Positions 22,201 to 33,082 of a stretch of DNA of 64,000 nucleotides are shown in pieces. Below the pieces are notes generated by a model. The model did no database searches. It saw only the letters and a program-made list of their open reading frames with translations, and had not been told where the DNA came from. Position numbers and translations under genes: made by a program. Numbering within the stretch: the stretch's first letter is position 1; the number at the start of each line of letters is the position of its first letter. This stretch comes from Syngnathus acus (Eukaryota; Chordata; Actinopteri; Syngnathiformes; Syngnathidae): contig NC_051108.1 in NCBI RefSeq assembly GCF_901709675.1, forward strand, positions 7,796,631 to 7,860,630, in the 5' to 3' direction.

Positions 22201-24418
22201 AAACCGAAAACCATGGAGATCTGCTCCAAGCCCGAGGGTGAAAAGATTCAGCTGAGCTTCTGTCATGTGCGGGGAATCCCCACAGTCATGGGAGGGTCAG
22301 CTCAAGTTGTGTGATGTAAATGTTGCAGTAGAGTTCGCCTTTTGCACCTCAAAACAATTCTCCTGAGAAAATAGTTTTGAGATGTCACTTGAAGAAAATA
22401 TGACACATCTGCGACACTGCGTGTGTGCACGCCCTGAAGACAATGTAATTTCAGAAGGAGCACGCTCTCCTGCTCGGCCATGTCCCCATTGGCGCCGGAG
22501 ACGAGCATTAACGATATCACAGAGATGGGTCATCTGTCAGATAGAAATACATTAGGGAAATTGTCTTTGAGAGACGACACAGTTAGCATAGCAGGGTGAC
22601 AACCATGCTACGGGCACTCAATGAAAGCCACCCCTGCAAGCGATCCTCCTTCTCTCGAGGCAGAGGAAAATTTGGCCACTGACCCTCTTAATTAATCTCT
22701 CCTCACCCCCGTTGCGACTCGACCGGCAAGCTACAGAATGAGGGCCAAGTTGTCAATGATATTCACATCTTTGGAGCCTCGCGAGCGACATAAATCCTTC
22801 TACATAAATACACATTTTCTAAATAAAACAGAAACATACATGCAGAGTAATTAAAGGATCCTTTTATGTTCATTATTCCAACGGCGCCTGAGATATTCTA
22901 TGAAAGACTGAATTAAATTGGGTGAGATATGTGTTCTGCCCTGATTAAAGCAGTGCTGCGGCCATATGACTTGGTAATGTGACCCCTGCCCCAATTAACA
23001 CATTTTTATTCATTCAGACACACCCACTTATATTTGGACTTCAATCATAGGTATTATTTTTTGGCTCCAATATTCCCCTCTACAAAGGCCTGACAAAATG
23101 ATAATACAGGTAACTTGGACGAAATAGGAGGGCTATCCGCAGTTGATGATTTAATACCATATTAATAAACAGGTGCAGCAAACACTGTATAATGAGGACC
23201 ACGTCAATCAAGTACGGTCTGCCTGTGCCCACACAGTCCACAAAATAGGTCTGTGCCAAGTAACCGACAACACGTGCGTGGGTGCTGCATGACTGCACAT
23301 TGGCATTAACAAATGACGAGCGGTTCACGTTCATTTTTCACACGCAAATTTTTGCCAGGCTTAGTGCTAGATCCTCGTTGATGGGCCCCGTTTGTGGAAG
23401 ACAGCAAGGGCCACAAAACTCAATTTCAAATCCATTCTTACCCAACAAACCTCGAGAGCATCCACTTCTCTTACAACATTGCTCACAGGGTGTGGTGAGC
23501 AATGTTTACCTCTGGGGCTGCTCCTTTTGCAAATGTAGCATCATGAACTCATCGCAAACAGACTCAACCATGTTTTTAATGATCAAATGTCGCAGTCATC
23601 CGATCACTTACCATGACTGTGTTACAACCATAGTGTAGACTGCGACCCTCCTCAGTTTGACAATCTGCAGGTATGCAAATGTTGCAAAACAGAATACCAG
23701 GTAGGCTGACAATTGACAAATGCATTATTGATCAGTACACCTTGTTACTCCCTATGGACGCCACTTACAATTAATAAGCATTTTAGTCACAGCCCCCGTG
23801 CCACCAAACCATTGACTGCATGAATCACTTGCGAGATTCAACCCAGTAGTTGTCAGAAATAATACAAACGGACCTTGGTGATTTTTTTTCCCCCCGCTCT
23901 CATATTACACAGCAATTACTTTCATTGTTGGTTAGAGTAACAATTAAGAGACTTCCTATGGCTTCTAGTGCCTCAAGTAGTGCTTTTGTTATTAAATGTT
24001 CATGTAGAAGTAAGAAAAATGCAAGAATCACATATGAACAGACAGTACGAGTGGGATCAATATCTGTATCGGTGACTACTCAATGATTGAGTACAGTCTG
24101 AAAAAAAGTGGTATCAAACATCCCTATAGTTTTAGTGAGTTACATGACAGTTCAAAATTATGTGTTCAAAAGCATGTTACCTGTATAGCCTGCGATCCAG
24201 CCCCACGACGACACCATGGCCAGCATCCATTTAAACATGACGCCCTCGAGGTGCCAGAACGTGGAGCTGTGCCATATTCTCAAGGGCTGCAGCACCAGCA
24301 GGTACAGGCAGTAGGACGGGATGGCTACACAGTTGTTAATGAACATAAACACGAAACGGGACACAGCCTTCAGAAGAGTCCAGCCAAGTTTGCCGGCCCT
24401 GTCCAACAGCTGGGCCAT
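10259..24418 (-). CDS. lpgat1: Lysophosphatidylglycerol acyltransferase 1, complete, 7 coding exons
   Basis: ER membrane acyltransferase of the PlsC/LPLAT family that reacylates lysophospholipids from acyl-CoA. Coding exons: 24181-24418, 21323-21441, 18354-18449, 16887-17166, 15385-15511, 10655-10761, 10259-10410. All are GT-AG and sum to 1119 nt, 372 aa (human 370). N-terminal hydrophobic segments at about 20-45 and 60-78; catalytic H101-x4-D106 (NHQSTGD); substrate motif FPEGG 182-186 followed by [10 protein letters not shown]; a late hydrophobic segment [20 protein letters not shown] near the C terminus. The start MAQLL is the first Met before the conserved region. A non-coding 5' exon probably lies further upstream. 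Introns are long and repeat-laden (hAT elements, a composite DNA transposon, a LINE tail). Identity is secure. Confidence 0.96.
11193..11766. mobile_element. hAT-type MITE expanded by an internal minisatellite
   Basis: 574-bp element in the 4.6-kb lpgat1 intron. Termini CAGGGGTCTCCAAACT and AGTTTGGAGACCCCTG are inverted repeats, and an 8-bp duplication ggttaaac flanks it (11185-11192 and 11767-11774). About two thirds of its length is a tandem array (11330-11696). Confidence 0.9.
11330..11696. repeat. Minisatellite, about 50-57 bp unit, 7 copies
   Basis: Each unit begins gcgtttgacgtcccattagc, runs through a C-tract of variable length and ends ggaagagaagcgaacgcgca. Two adjacent units share a ctcccaccccgaga variant of the C-tract, which shows unit duplication inside the array. 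Most length differences are in the C-tract. Confidence 0.9.
12628..13022. mobile_element. hAT-type MITE, CAGGGGTGGCCAA ends
   Basis: 395-bp element in an lpgat1 intron with termini CAGGGGTGGCCAA and TTTGAGCACCCCTG and a perfect 8-bp duplication ttctagag (12620-12627 and 13023-13030), again the nTCTAGAn hAT target. It contains palindromic gatcgcgatcgaccggtcg near its left end and a (TA)n tract at about 12925-12942. Confidence 0.88.
13097..13131. repeat. (GT)n microsatellite
   Basis: Simple GT dinucleotide run with one interruption (gtat), directly before the 111-bp tandem duplication. Confidence 0.9.
13143..13364. repeat. 111-bp tandem duplication
   Basis: Two adjacent copies (13143-13253 and 13254-13364) that begin atcactttatcactgtgatc and end gagtaaagaa(t/c)t. 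They differ at only a few positions, so the duplication is recent. No known family was recognised. It is intronic in lpgat1. Confidence 0.9.
13365..18353. other. lpgat1 intronic sequence between exons, no repeat ends recognised
   Basis: Apart from lpgat1 exons 15385-15511 and 16887-17166, this is intron. The only notable object is an open plus-strand frame of 258 codons (15675-16451, 211 codons from its first ATG at 15816). It has no domain I recognise. Confidence 0.5.
18798..19315 (+). mobile_element. 5'-truncated LINE tail (RTE/Rex3-like) inserted in copy A
   Basis: 518-bp insertion flanked by a 12-bp duplication ataaaaccatct (18786-18797 and 19316-19327). It carries the last 160 or so codons of a reverse-transcriptase polyprotein, open to a stop at 19285, with [23 protein letters not shown] and [19 protein letters not shown], typical of the C-terminal region of fish non-LTR elements. 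It ends in a (TGGA)n tail; Rex3 of fish is known for (GATG)n tails, which is the basis for the family suggestion. Confidence 0.85.
19641..19980. repeat. 118-bp tandem array within copy A, about 3 units
   Basis: The word gtaaaagccat recurs with a period of exactly 118 bp (near 19735, 19853 and 19971). Units are GC-rich and share gagccccatccacc and ttccatccacggaggt. Copy C has about 1.5-2 units of the same array, so copy number varies between elements. Confidence 0.88.
20184..20353. mobile_element. 170-bp MITE with TA target duplication, nested in copy A
   Basis: The ends ccgtaattttcggact and agtccgaaaattacgg are perfect inverted repeats flanked by TA (20182-20183 and 20354-20355). Copy C has the uninterrupted site (aaattacagtaa on its minus strand, around 58191), which proves the insertion and its TA duplication. 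The ends match those of the larger family, so this is probably an internally deleted derivative. Confidence 0.9.
20517..24180. other. lpgat1 introns 1 and 2 sequence, no gene seen
   Basis: Intron sequence on both sides of exon 21323-21441. I saw no reading frame with a recognisable domain and no element with definable ends. Confidence 0.5.
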
Positions 24419-25700
24419 CGTGATCCACGCCGTCTGGAATAAATGCATGACAAATTCCTGTTTAAATTTGGTTAATTTCACAATTTCGCAAAAATGTATC
24501 CAATTGGTAAGTCCCCATTTGGACTTGTCATGTTTGTTTAGGAATTACTGACCAATCTAAAGTGTTGAAAAATGACTTGTTCTTTTACATTTACTGAAAA
24601 CTACAATGCCTCTATATATTTTCAGCATTTGTTGCTGCATGTTCATATTTAGAATTTAAATAATTTTGCAAAACTTCTATCCAGGGCTAGACTCGCACAT
24701 ACACAAAACAATCATGCAAAATAGGCCCTGACATTTTGACATCTTTGTTCAAAATTATTGACTTGTAGTCTGGTCAATTAAAGTTTAAAAACGTGATTAT
24801 TAACGTTATGACGTCAACTTATGTTCTTTTGCGTTATTTCTACTTTTAGTAATCTTGTAAACTGGCCCATTAGAAATGGATAAGTTTCAGTAGAAATGCA
24901 GATAAAGTAGTGAAGTGACCGTCATAAATGAGAATAATTTAAGTCTGTGTGTCTTCAAGCAAGTTGCCTTGGCGCCACTGTGATGCGTGAAAAGATTGGA
25001 CCATAAAAGGACTTCATGACAAGCTAGCTAGCAGTGTGGGCTGTGCTAGCAAAGAGGAGGAATAATAGCAGAAAGAAACCAGCGAGTGTAAATGCGTTAC
25101 TACATAACATACACATTCAAAAGAAAGCGCAGATACTTGACTGGACATTAAGTGGGAGCGCAACGGCTGAGCCAATGCGCAATAGTGCAACTGCACTTCC
25201 AGGATATAGTCAGACCCTGATTTAGACTTGACGAAGTAGGTCGTTACTTACCGAAGTAATGTCACAGAGGCATCCAAAGAGCATTAAAGATGTAGCAAAA
25301 AGCGAGTGTGTTGAAAAAAAGAGAACGCCGTCATGTGGAGAAAAAAACCTAAACCAACAAGTTAACACATTTTCCAGCAGATATGATCCATGTTTAGGTC
25401 AAAACGAGGGACATCGTTCAATTTGGTCTGATGTAGTCGGAACAAACAGCAATCACAGCCATCGAGGCGACGTTATCCAGGGCTGCTCGGGGGGTCGAGT
25501 GTATCCCGGCGGGCACCGTTAGCCAGCTAGCTAGCTAGCTAGCTAGCTAGCAAGGAGCTCCACTTGAGCGCGGTCGGCTCCATCGCAGTCAGACACCGGG
25601 CTGATAATTCCACGGATGCATCATCACCATCATGGTCGTCTGGTTTAAGATCTTTATCGAGATCCTGTCTTCCACGCACAATAGAAGAATCGGGCGTCGG
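24419..25700 (-). promoter_or_regulatory. lpgat1 upstream region, probable promoter and non-coding first exon
   Basis: Upstream of the lpgat1 ATG. CpG density rises around 25480-25620, the most likely place for the promoter and a 5' non-coding exon, but the exon cannot be delimited from sequence alone. It includes the GCTA microsatellite at 25523-25551. Confidence 0.35.
25523..25551. repeat. (GCTA)n microsatellite
   Basis: About seven repeats of the self-complementary tetranucleotide GCTA/TAGC, which can fold on itself, inside the presumed lpgat1 promoter. Shorter runs of the same word occur near 1300 and 25020. Confidence 0.85.
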
Positions 25701-26753
25701 CGCAGCCGCGACAAGCGTTCAATTGTAAAGACATATAACAGTCAAATGGGCTCAACGGCGATGATTCTCTTGCGGGCTGCCAGGACCCGTTATCTATCTG
25801 CTTTAAGTCGAGATTCACACGGCAGTGAGTTGCACAGTGTACATGTAGATGACGGCGGAAAAGAGTCATATGCGTTCACAATAAACATTTTAAGAACAAA
25901 CAATTCTAAACACACGTTGAAATACACTTTTTTTTTTAAACCCTAGAATTTAACGTAATGATTCAAAAATATTAATTTGTTATACCATATGCCACGCTTA
26001 CGTTCAACATTATTTACAAAAGGTTATCCTTTATTTTGAAATTTCAAAGTGGAAGTCAGGCATTTTCATCTTTCACTTGGGCTCACCTGGTAGCGGTCTC
26101 CTCCTCCCCGAAGAGCGCAAGCTCTCTGTTGTCAAATGATGATGGTTTTATTATCTTGTTAGGAAATCGATCCTTGCTACATCCTGAGAAAGGGCGTGAG
26201 TTTAATGTCGAAAAGCTAGTACATGCTTAGTTTTTAATCGTGGAAAAGAAAATTTATTTCATTTGCATCAACTATAATGCACACAATTACAACAGAGTCA
26301 GTCAACTAATGCAATCGCAATGTTGTTTGAAATTAGTTAAAAGCTTTTGGCACCACACGGTGTAGATAAAGCGCTATATAACTGCAGTCCATTTACGATT
26401 TACATGATCATTACTGGTAATCTGCCCCCTGATGGTCTTTTTTGTGAAAAACAACTCTGTAATCCAAGGGCATCCATTACTAAAATGTCCTCGAGATTAC
26501 AGCATGATATACAGTATTTGTGGATTAAGAAAGGGTCATGAATGTCCGAGCAATTTCGCATTAGCTGTTTACTGGCTTTTATGCCGCAAATCTTCACCTG
26601 CGACGCATACTGTGTAGATAGAATACTGTGTGGCATTCAGTTATAGAGCCCTTGACAGCGTTCAAAACAATTAAATGAAATTAAATGTAGCATTTTATCA
26701 CTGTAACAAATGTGTACATACAGACAAGTGAACAGCTATTTCTAAAACAATGA
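25701..26753. other. Intergenic, lpgat1 to ints7
   Basis: AT-rich spacer that must include the ints7 3' UTR next to 26753. No open gene or repeat with definable ends was seen. Confidence 0.5.
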
Positions 26754-29700
26754 CTAAAAGCGACTGTACGCGCTCCTCTGAGGAGCAGGCTGAGCTGCGT
26801 TTTGTTGCATTTGGTGGCGTAGCTGCTGGGAGTAGGGATCCTCCATGGACTTCACCGACAAAGTAGTCTTGGGTCCGGTCTTCCACTCGATGCCGCTTTC
26901 GTCCACCACAGAAGCTTCCACAGTGACAGCATGAGTGCCGAGGATGGAAAAATTGAGCAGGAACTGGGTGCTGAAGTAGTCGTTGTGGGGTTCTACTCGT
27001 TGCTCGATCTCATTGGTTGTACTGTCCAGAGGTATCTGAAAAGTATCAAATCAATAAACACATGCAACCTGTTCCTTCCTTTCTCATCTTAATTTCATTA
27101 TAACAAAAAGACGAGTGAAAATGAATCAGCATATTTCAAGCAAGACTTTAGACATATGACCAGGAAAAAAACCTTGTAGTCTGCTCCCGGTCCCTTGCTC
27201 TGAAGAGTTGATGTGACATTGAGACACACCGACTGGATCTTCCTGAAAAGTCCTGGGCTGGAACCATGTTGAACCACTCCCTCGACCTTGAGAGTCAGCT
27301 GCTGGTTGTTCTGCACTGAGATAGGCTCGTTTGGTGTTCGTGGGGACGGCGAGAGGGCAAGCTGGAGAAATACGATAAGACGTGCGTCAGCCGTGAGAGT
27401 GTACAGCATTAAGGCTCAGTCTGTCAATGACTTATGTTTTATAGTCTACTGGCAAAAACATTTTACCTTGATACTGGTCGATTGAAGCTTTTGAAAGAAG
27501 TACCTCTGGAAAGACAGTGGCACCTTCAGCAGTGCTATGATGGCATCACAAAGACAACCTGTATGCTGAAGAAAACATAGTAGTTAGATATGTCATGTAA
27601 CCTGCATAAAGTATTTTTTTTTACCAGGTATGACACAGGTGGATGCTTCTTGTTTAGCGTCTCCACTTCCTCAAGCACGTGGGTAAAGACTGACATCATC
27701 CGTCTCTCATATTCACTCTCTGACTGAACGGAGCCAAGGGGGCCATACTCCTGGTAACTACACACATACACGCATGCACACACAGAGAACAAAGTGATCA
27801 GTTCTTGTCTAGTTTTCGGCAACATTTTTAGTATATCTATGCAACACTGAAGATAGAACCAGTGCACTGCAACCTCATTAGCATGCATATAAACTAAGCT
27901 GACATTTCACGGATGCGTCTCCAACAAGGCACCACATGGAAATGACTAATGTTCCCAAATGTCAGGGCAGTGGCGGTCAGAGAAAAAAATGAAAGCAAAA
28001 GATGTTTTGACTAAAGAGCTGTTGGTAATATGCCGCTATGGAATCCGAAGTAAATTCTATTAAAAATTTATTCCGACTGTATAAATTACTTTTGCAAGCG
28101 GGGCTTACCTGGCAGCCTGTGGGTCCAATATCAGAGCCTCGATCACGTGAGAGACGAGCAGACAGCTTTGTTGTTGTCTTACCTGGCAGTTGAGAAAAAT
28201 AAAAAAATATTGCTGCAGAAGGTTTGGAGACCAGGGTTGAAAAGTGATGCACCGATACCAATTTTCCCACAGACACAGTATATGTAAGTACAAACACATT
28301 TGAGTACGGTCTCACAATTCTGATGAAAATGTGTTTCGATTTTAATCAAATATTGTTCAGAAACACAAAATGGCAGAAAGCACAATCCTGGTATCAATGC
28401 ATTTCTAGTAGTAGGATACAGCTCCACATTTCGGAGGGTGGCGCAGTCTGCGTCAAACGATGACTGATGTAAGTCAGCGTAGCAGGCGGCAAGACTTTTG
28501 AACTCGTCCATGCATAATTTCATCTGAAAACCGTAAATGTACAGTGACTCAGATTTATGAAACAGACAGATAGGCAATTCAATCTTGGTTTTTAATTTTA
28601 GCACTTAACCATCCATCATCTTTTCTGTTTACCAGTGTAAGAGAAGCTAATGAGGAAAACAGATGGGTGCAATTCTTTACCTGTAGAGAGATGCGGCCGC
28701 AACTCTGCAGGTCGTGGCCCGTGCTTAGGGCAAGGGAGGTGGCGACGGCCGGGGGAGGGCTTGTCTTAAGGCTGTTGCAGGTGCAAATGAGCTGGGACAG
28801 TGCTTGCAGGTTGTCGATGCGCAGCTTAATGAACTCACACTGGAACGTAAGTGGATTTAGAGGAGTGCTGGCTGCCTGGAGGAGAGGATTAATCGCAGAA
28901 CCTGACATTAACGCCGCAGTCAGGCACGCCTCGAGATGAATTGACAAGATATAGCGCAAGAATCCGCTAACAGGCTGCGCGGGATCCGATCCAACGGCAG
29001 GACTATCAAGAAGATCATCGGCTAGGAGCATCTGTCACCGGTGATGGACTTGTAATAAATGTGGAATGGCAGCCAGATGTCTGGCGGTTTACTGACTGTG
29101 AGGGAGGCGATGCCCTTTTGGTAGGAGCGCAGGGCCTCGGCGATGGCGCTCATGGCTCCGCTGTAGTCTCCGTCCTTCATGTGTGTCAAGCACTGCTCGG
29201 CCTGGGAAAATTCCTTGAGGCTGTTGAGCCAGAAGTAGAAGTGCTCTGATGCCACGCGCGTTCGCAGGCTCTGGTACAGCTCGCTGGAGAGCTCGTGGCA
29301 CCCCTGCGGATTCAGGAGAACACTTTCATGCGACCACGCAAAGCTCTACGTAGCAGTAAAAAGTTGCATTGCACCCAGTAGTAATGACTACAATTCTCTT
29401 TATAGGTTCACATGCAATTTAAATTCTATTTTATTTTGTAGTGGAACCCATCAGTGACATCGAGACACTCTTACAGCGCCTCCTCTGTGTCTTTAGACTA
29501 AACTGCCCTTATGTCAAAAAGAAAAAAAACATTGCTACGTTTGCTAGAACATCAATAAGATGTGATGACTACCATGCGAGAAGCCTGCCGTGCGATCCGG
29601 TACACAGTCCAGCCATTGGCGACATTGTCAAACTGCTGCTTGATGACAGTCTTTACTTCTGCTGATAGTGATGACTGGCTGGCAACAAAAATCACAGTCG

Positions 29701-32576
29701 CCAAAGAAACCTAAATGAGATCATAGAAGATTGAAAGAATGAGGGATAGAAGATCAATGTGCCATCTACACAGCAGAGTAGCCTGTTTTGGTTGACACGT
29801 CAGTACAAATGAAAACTACATTGAAATGTGTGCACTTTTCTCACCAGGAGCTCTTGCTGTTTGTCGGTGGACGAGTGACTGGCCACGCGGTAGAGGTCCA
29901 CCAGATCTCCAAGCATGCTGTCTCCCAGCACCGGGAGATGGGTGGCAATTGCTGACAGAGTGTGGCACATGAGAACGCGAGAGGAGTCACAAGACAAATG
30001 GAGTTGACCGAGCAGGAATTCCACAGCGGACTGGCTGAGGTGAGGGCGACTCTTCAGCAGCTTGACCAATGAGGTGAGGGTGGTCTAACATCACAGATTA
30101 GGAAAATTGTAAGCAAACTAGATACTATTTAGAACATTCTTCATGAGACCTCTATCAGGCATTAGTCGACCGAGTTCAGGGAAGGCAGGAAGCAGTTTGT
30201 TATTTTCCTGTTGCCTTACTTTAAGCGTAGCCTGGACACTGGGACTGTCGTCTTGACTGCAAAGCATCAGCAGGGACTCCAAACCTAATATTGTATCCTG
30301 TTCCAGATGGGCAATATCTGAGGATATACACACATAGACAAATACAAGTCAGTGTAATGAGAAGTAATAACTTGTAAGAAGCTGGCACAAGAAGTGTCAA
30401 TAAATCATATGTCAACATACCTTTTTCTGGACAGGAAATTACAATATTTGAGAGCACAATGGTCCCATGAGCAGCGACAGCCAGGTTGCTGTGGTAACAA
30501 CACTCCTGTGCCAATTTCACTAGGTCAGTGATCCGAGGGGTAGCGGACGCTGAAGAAACTGTTTTGGATCAAAATGATCTAATTAACAGTGTTAAAGCAA
30601 ATGTGAGGGTTAATTGTGTAGAAAAAATATATATATTTTACCGGTTGTCGGAATGAAGTACTGCTTAATTGCAATCGTTTCGGAGAGGGTGGAGAGCACA
30701 GCTAACATGTCCAGCTTCAAACTGACATAAGGGCTGCTCAGTGCACACTCACATAGGGTCTGCAAGTGACAATGAAAATCTGATCAGATTTATCATTAAG
30801 TTTGGACTGCAAACCACAACTACACAACAGGTTCAACCGCAGAAGTTTAAACAATACCAAATTATGGTAATTTGATTTCACATTAGTTCAAGTCAAAGCA
30901 GGTCCGTAGCTGAACCAGTACCTGAGTGTTTTCCCTTATCCAAAGATGTGGAGCCTTTTTCGCCAAAAGCTTTAGATCATTAATCGCCAGTCTCTTAACG
31001 GCTTTGCGTGGGTCATCCTTTAGGTATTGAAGGAGGAGCTGTAACTATAGGGTCAAAATAAAAAAAGACCTTAAATGGGGCCCTTATGGCAGAAATGGTA
31101 TGGTCTATCCAAAAGGCACAACCTGCTTGGGGATGTCAATCAGGGAGGAGGCAGCGAGCTGGGTGAATGTGTGAAGGGTCACGATAACCATGGGCGTGGA
31201 AGGGTAAGAGGTGACCAGGTTTTGTAAAAGTTCTCGACTGCTGGATGCCAAACTAGCATCGTGGTGCATGTGCTGCAGCATGGGAATCAGCTTCAGTTTC
31301 AGGTCAACGGGGGTCTCCAAATCTGAGACAAGTAAGTGACTCCTCAAACAAGAGTATGACACATGTGACTCCTCAAACAAGAGTACGACACAAAGTGCAG
31401 GTGCTACTTTTTGTCAAAAGAAACCTATTGGAATTGAGGTTAGCAACAATTTCAAGAATTGTCAATAATTTTAAATATTACCTTGAATCATCTCACTGAC
31501 TTTGTTGCAAATCCCAGCAGCAAAGACTCTGAAAACAGTGGTAAAATATGAGAGTAGAATTGTGTAATCTAATAAATCATCTTTATAAGTGGTAAAAGTA
31601 AATTATGTTTACAGTATACTATCCTTACTTTGACTGTGCAGAAAAGCTGGCTGCAGCAAATATAGCAGCTTCCACTTCCACGTTGTCATGGGAGTCGAGA
31701 CTCTGGCGAATACTGTGGTGGGCATTCTTCCTCTCTGGGATGATGGAGGCCAAACTGCCAAGCATCCTGATGAAAACGAAAAACATTGTAGACTATCATT
31801 GCTCCAATGTCAGTGCAGAACAATGAATACCGGCAATATATTAGGGCTGGGCAATTAATTGATTTTATTTACTTTTTCCATATAGCACTTTAACAATAAG
31901 TGTAGCTGTAACAAAGTGCTGTATACAAAACGGTTCAAAATTCCAATATAGATTACCTCAGAGTAATGGCCCGGGCCACAGGGTCGTTGCTATGGATAAC
32001 TGAAAACACCCTTTTTACAAATTCGTCCACATTGAGGATTTTTTCGAGGTGTTTTTCACTCTGTTGTGTTACTTTTAGAACACAGAGACGAAGAAAGTTG
32101 TTCCTAAAAGCAGAACAATATTAAGTATGCACCCATTCATGTTTTTTACTATTCTTATGACGGTTACAGAACGCTGGAAAGTCATTAAATTGTCATCCAG
32201 ATTTAACAGACATACCCCAGTCTGAATATGTCTGCAAGTTTCAGAAATGCAGAGTTTATGAGGATGGGAAAGGGATACTTGATGAAGAGTTTTGGGAAGA
32301 GCACCACAGCTTCACACTGCTCTCCAGGCTTTCCCGATCGCAGCCCTGGAATAAAAGAACACTGAAAACAAGACGTACCAAAACTCTGCAATCCACAACA
32401 TCATCATACGGATTAAGACTGGACAGCAATCAATAAGAACTGGAAGCTATGCTAACTCGTGAGCAGGCTAGTATGTCGGCACCTTTGTCAAGCTCCAAGA
32501 GTGCGGAATTGGCATCAAGTTCTTGCTCGCCATAGCAAGCCTCCGACAGGAACGAACGAGCGGTAGAAAGAGACAT
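26754..32576 (-). CDS. ints7: Integrator complex subunit 7, complete, 20 exons
   Basis: Subunit of the nuclear Integrator complex, which cleaves snRNA and other nascent transcripts of RNA polymerase II. Exons: 32483-32576, 32216-32345, 31957-32103, 31629-31766, 31482-31528, 31123-31322, 30922-31044, 30642-30759, 30421-30558, 30220-30317, 29845-30084, 29573-29710, 29097-29303, 28681-28875, 28420-28523, 28109-28177, 27625-27757, 27467-27565, 27173-27361, 26754-27035. They sum to 2889 nt, 962 aa, exactly the human length. The protein is an all-helical (ARM/HEAT-like) repeat protein; recognisable runs include VDLKLKLIP, HFYFWLNSLKEF and EDPYSQQ, and it ends SAYSRF. Exon 9 could start 9 nt later (second AG), and exon 16 uses the AG inside ccaggtaag. 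Head to head with dtl. Identity is secure. Confidence 0.97.
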
Positions 32577-33082
32577 TTTGCGTCCTTTTCCGTGTTAATA
32601 TTCCACATGTGAATGCACAAACACGATCTTTTTTATCTTGCGTTCATATTGAAACCGGATGTCAACATTAAAGACATTGTCACAATAAAATACACAAAAT
32701 ATACATACAATCCACCCAATATGTAATTAGAGTATTCTTAGAACCGTGTTTAACTTTTATTGTCTTATACTTAAACTAGAACGATTCATGTTCATATTTT
32801 CAAATATCGAAGTCGTAAATGTGTGTGTGTGTGTGTGTGTGTTACGTCAAGTGGCGCAAAGAAAGCGGAAGTGAAAGTTACCCCGGAGCGGAAGTGGCTG
32901 TATGAACCAATGGTTGTTCGGAATGCTGGTTTAGCGCGGAATTCAGTCACTGCGTTCAGACGATCGGTTCGCGGGAAAGAAAAGCCACATCAACACAGCG
33001 TACTGCTACTAGATAAGAGGAATAAGAAATACACATAAATATATGTTGGAATTATCAGATCGGTTCCAACTGAAACATAGGG
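32577..33082. promoter_or_regulatory. Bidirectional ints7/dtl promoter
   Basis: 506 bp separate the two divergent ATGs. It contains two ETS/GABP-type sites gcggaagtg (32865-32873 and 32888-32896), a CCAAT (32907-32911), a GCGC-rich ttagcgcgg (from 32931) and ttcgcgggaaa (32968-32978), which on the other strand is the E2F-like TTTCCCGCGAA. A (GT)n run occupies 32819-32842. ETS sites are typical of bidirectional promoters and E2F control is known for DTL. Transcription starts were not determined. Confidence 0.6.
32819..32842. repeat. (GT)n microsatellite in the shared promoter
   Basis: Uninterrupted GT run just upstream of the first ETS-type site. Confidence 0.9.

Noticed and set aside
28225-28262. 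Fragment gatgcaccgatacc resembling the 53013 hAT element end
   Set aside because: Only one end-like word without a partner or target duplication; too short to call.
31840-31900. agggctgggcaattaattga, like the end of a known fish hAT family
   Set aside because: No second terminus was found; at best a truncated relic.
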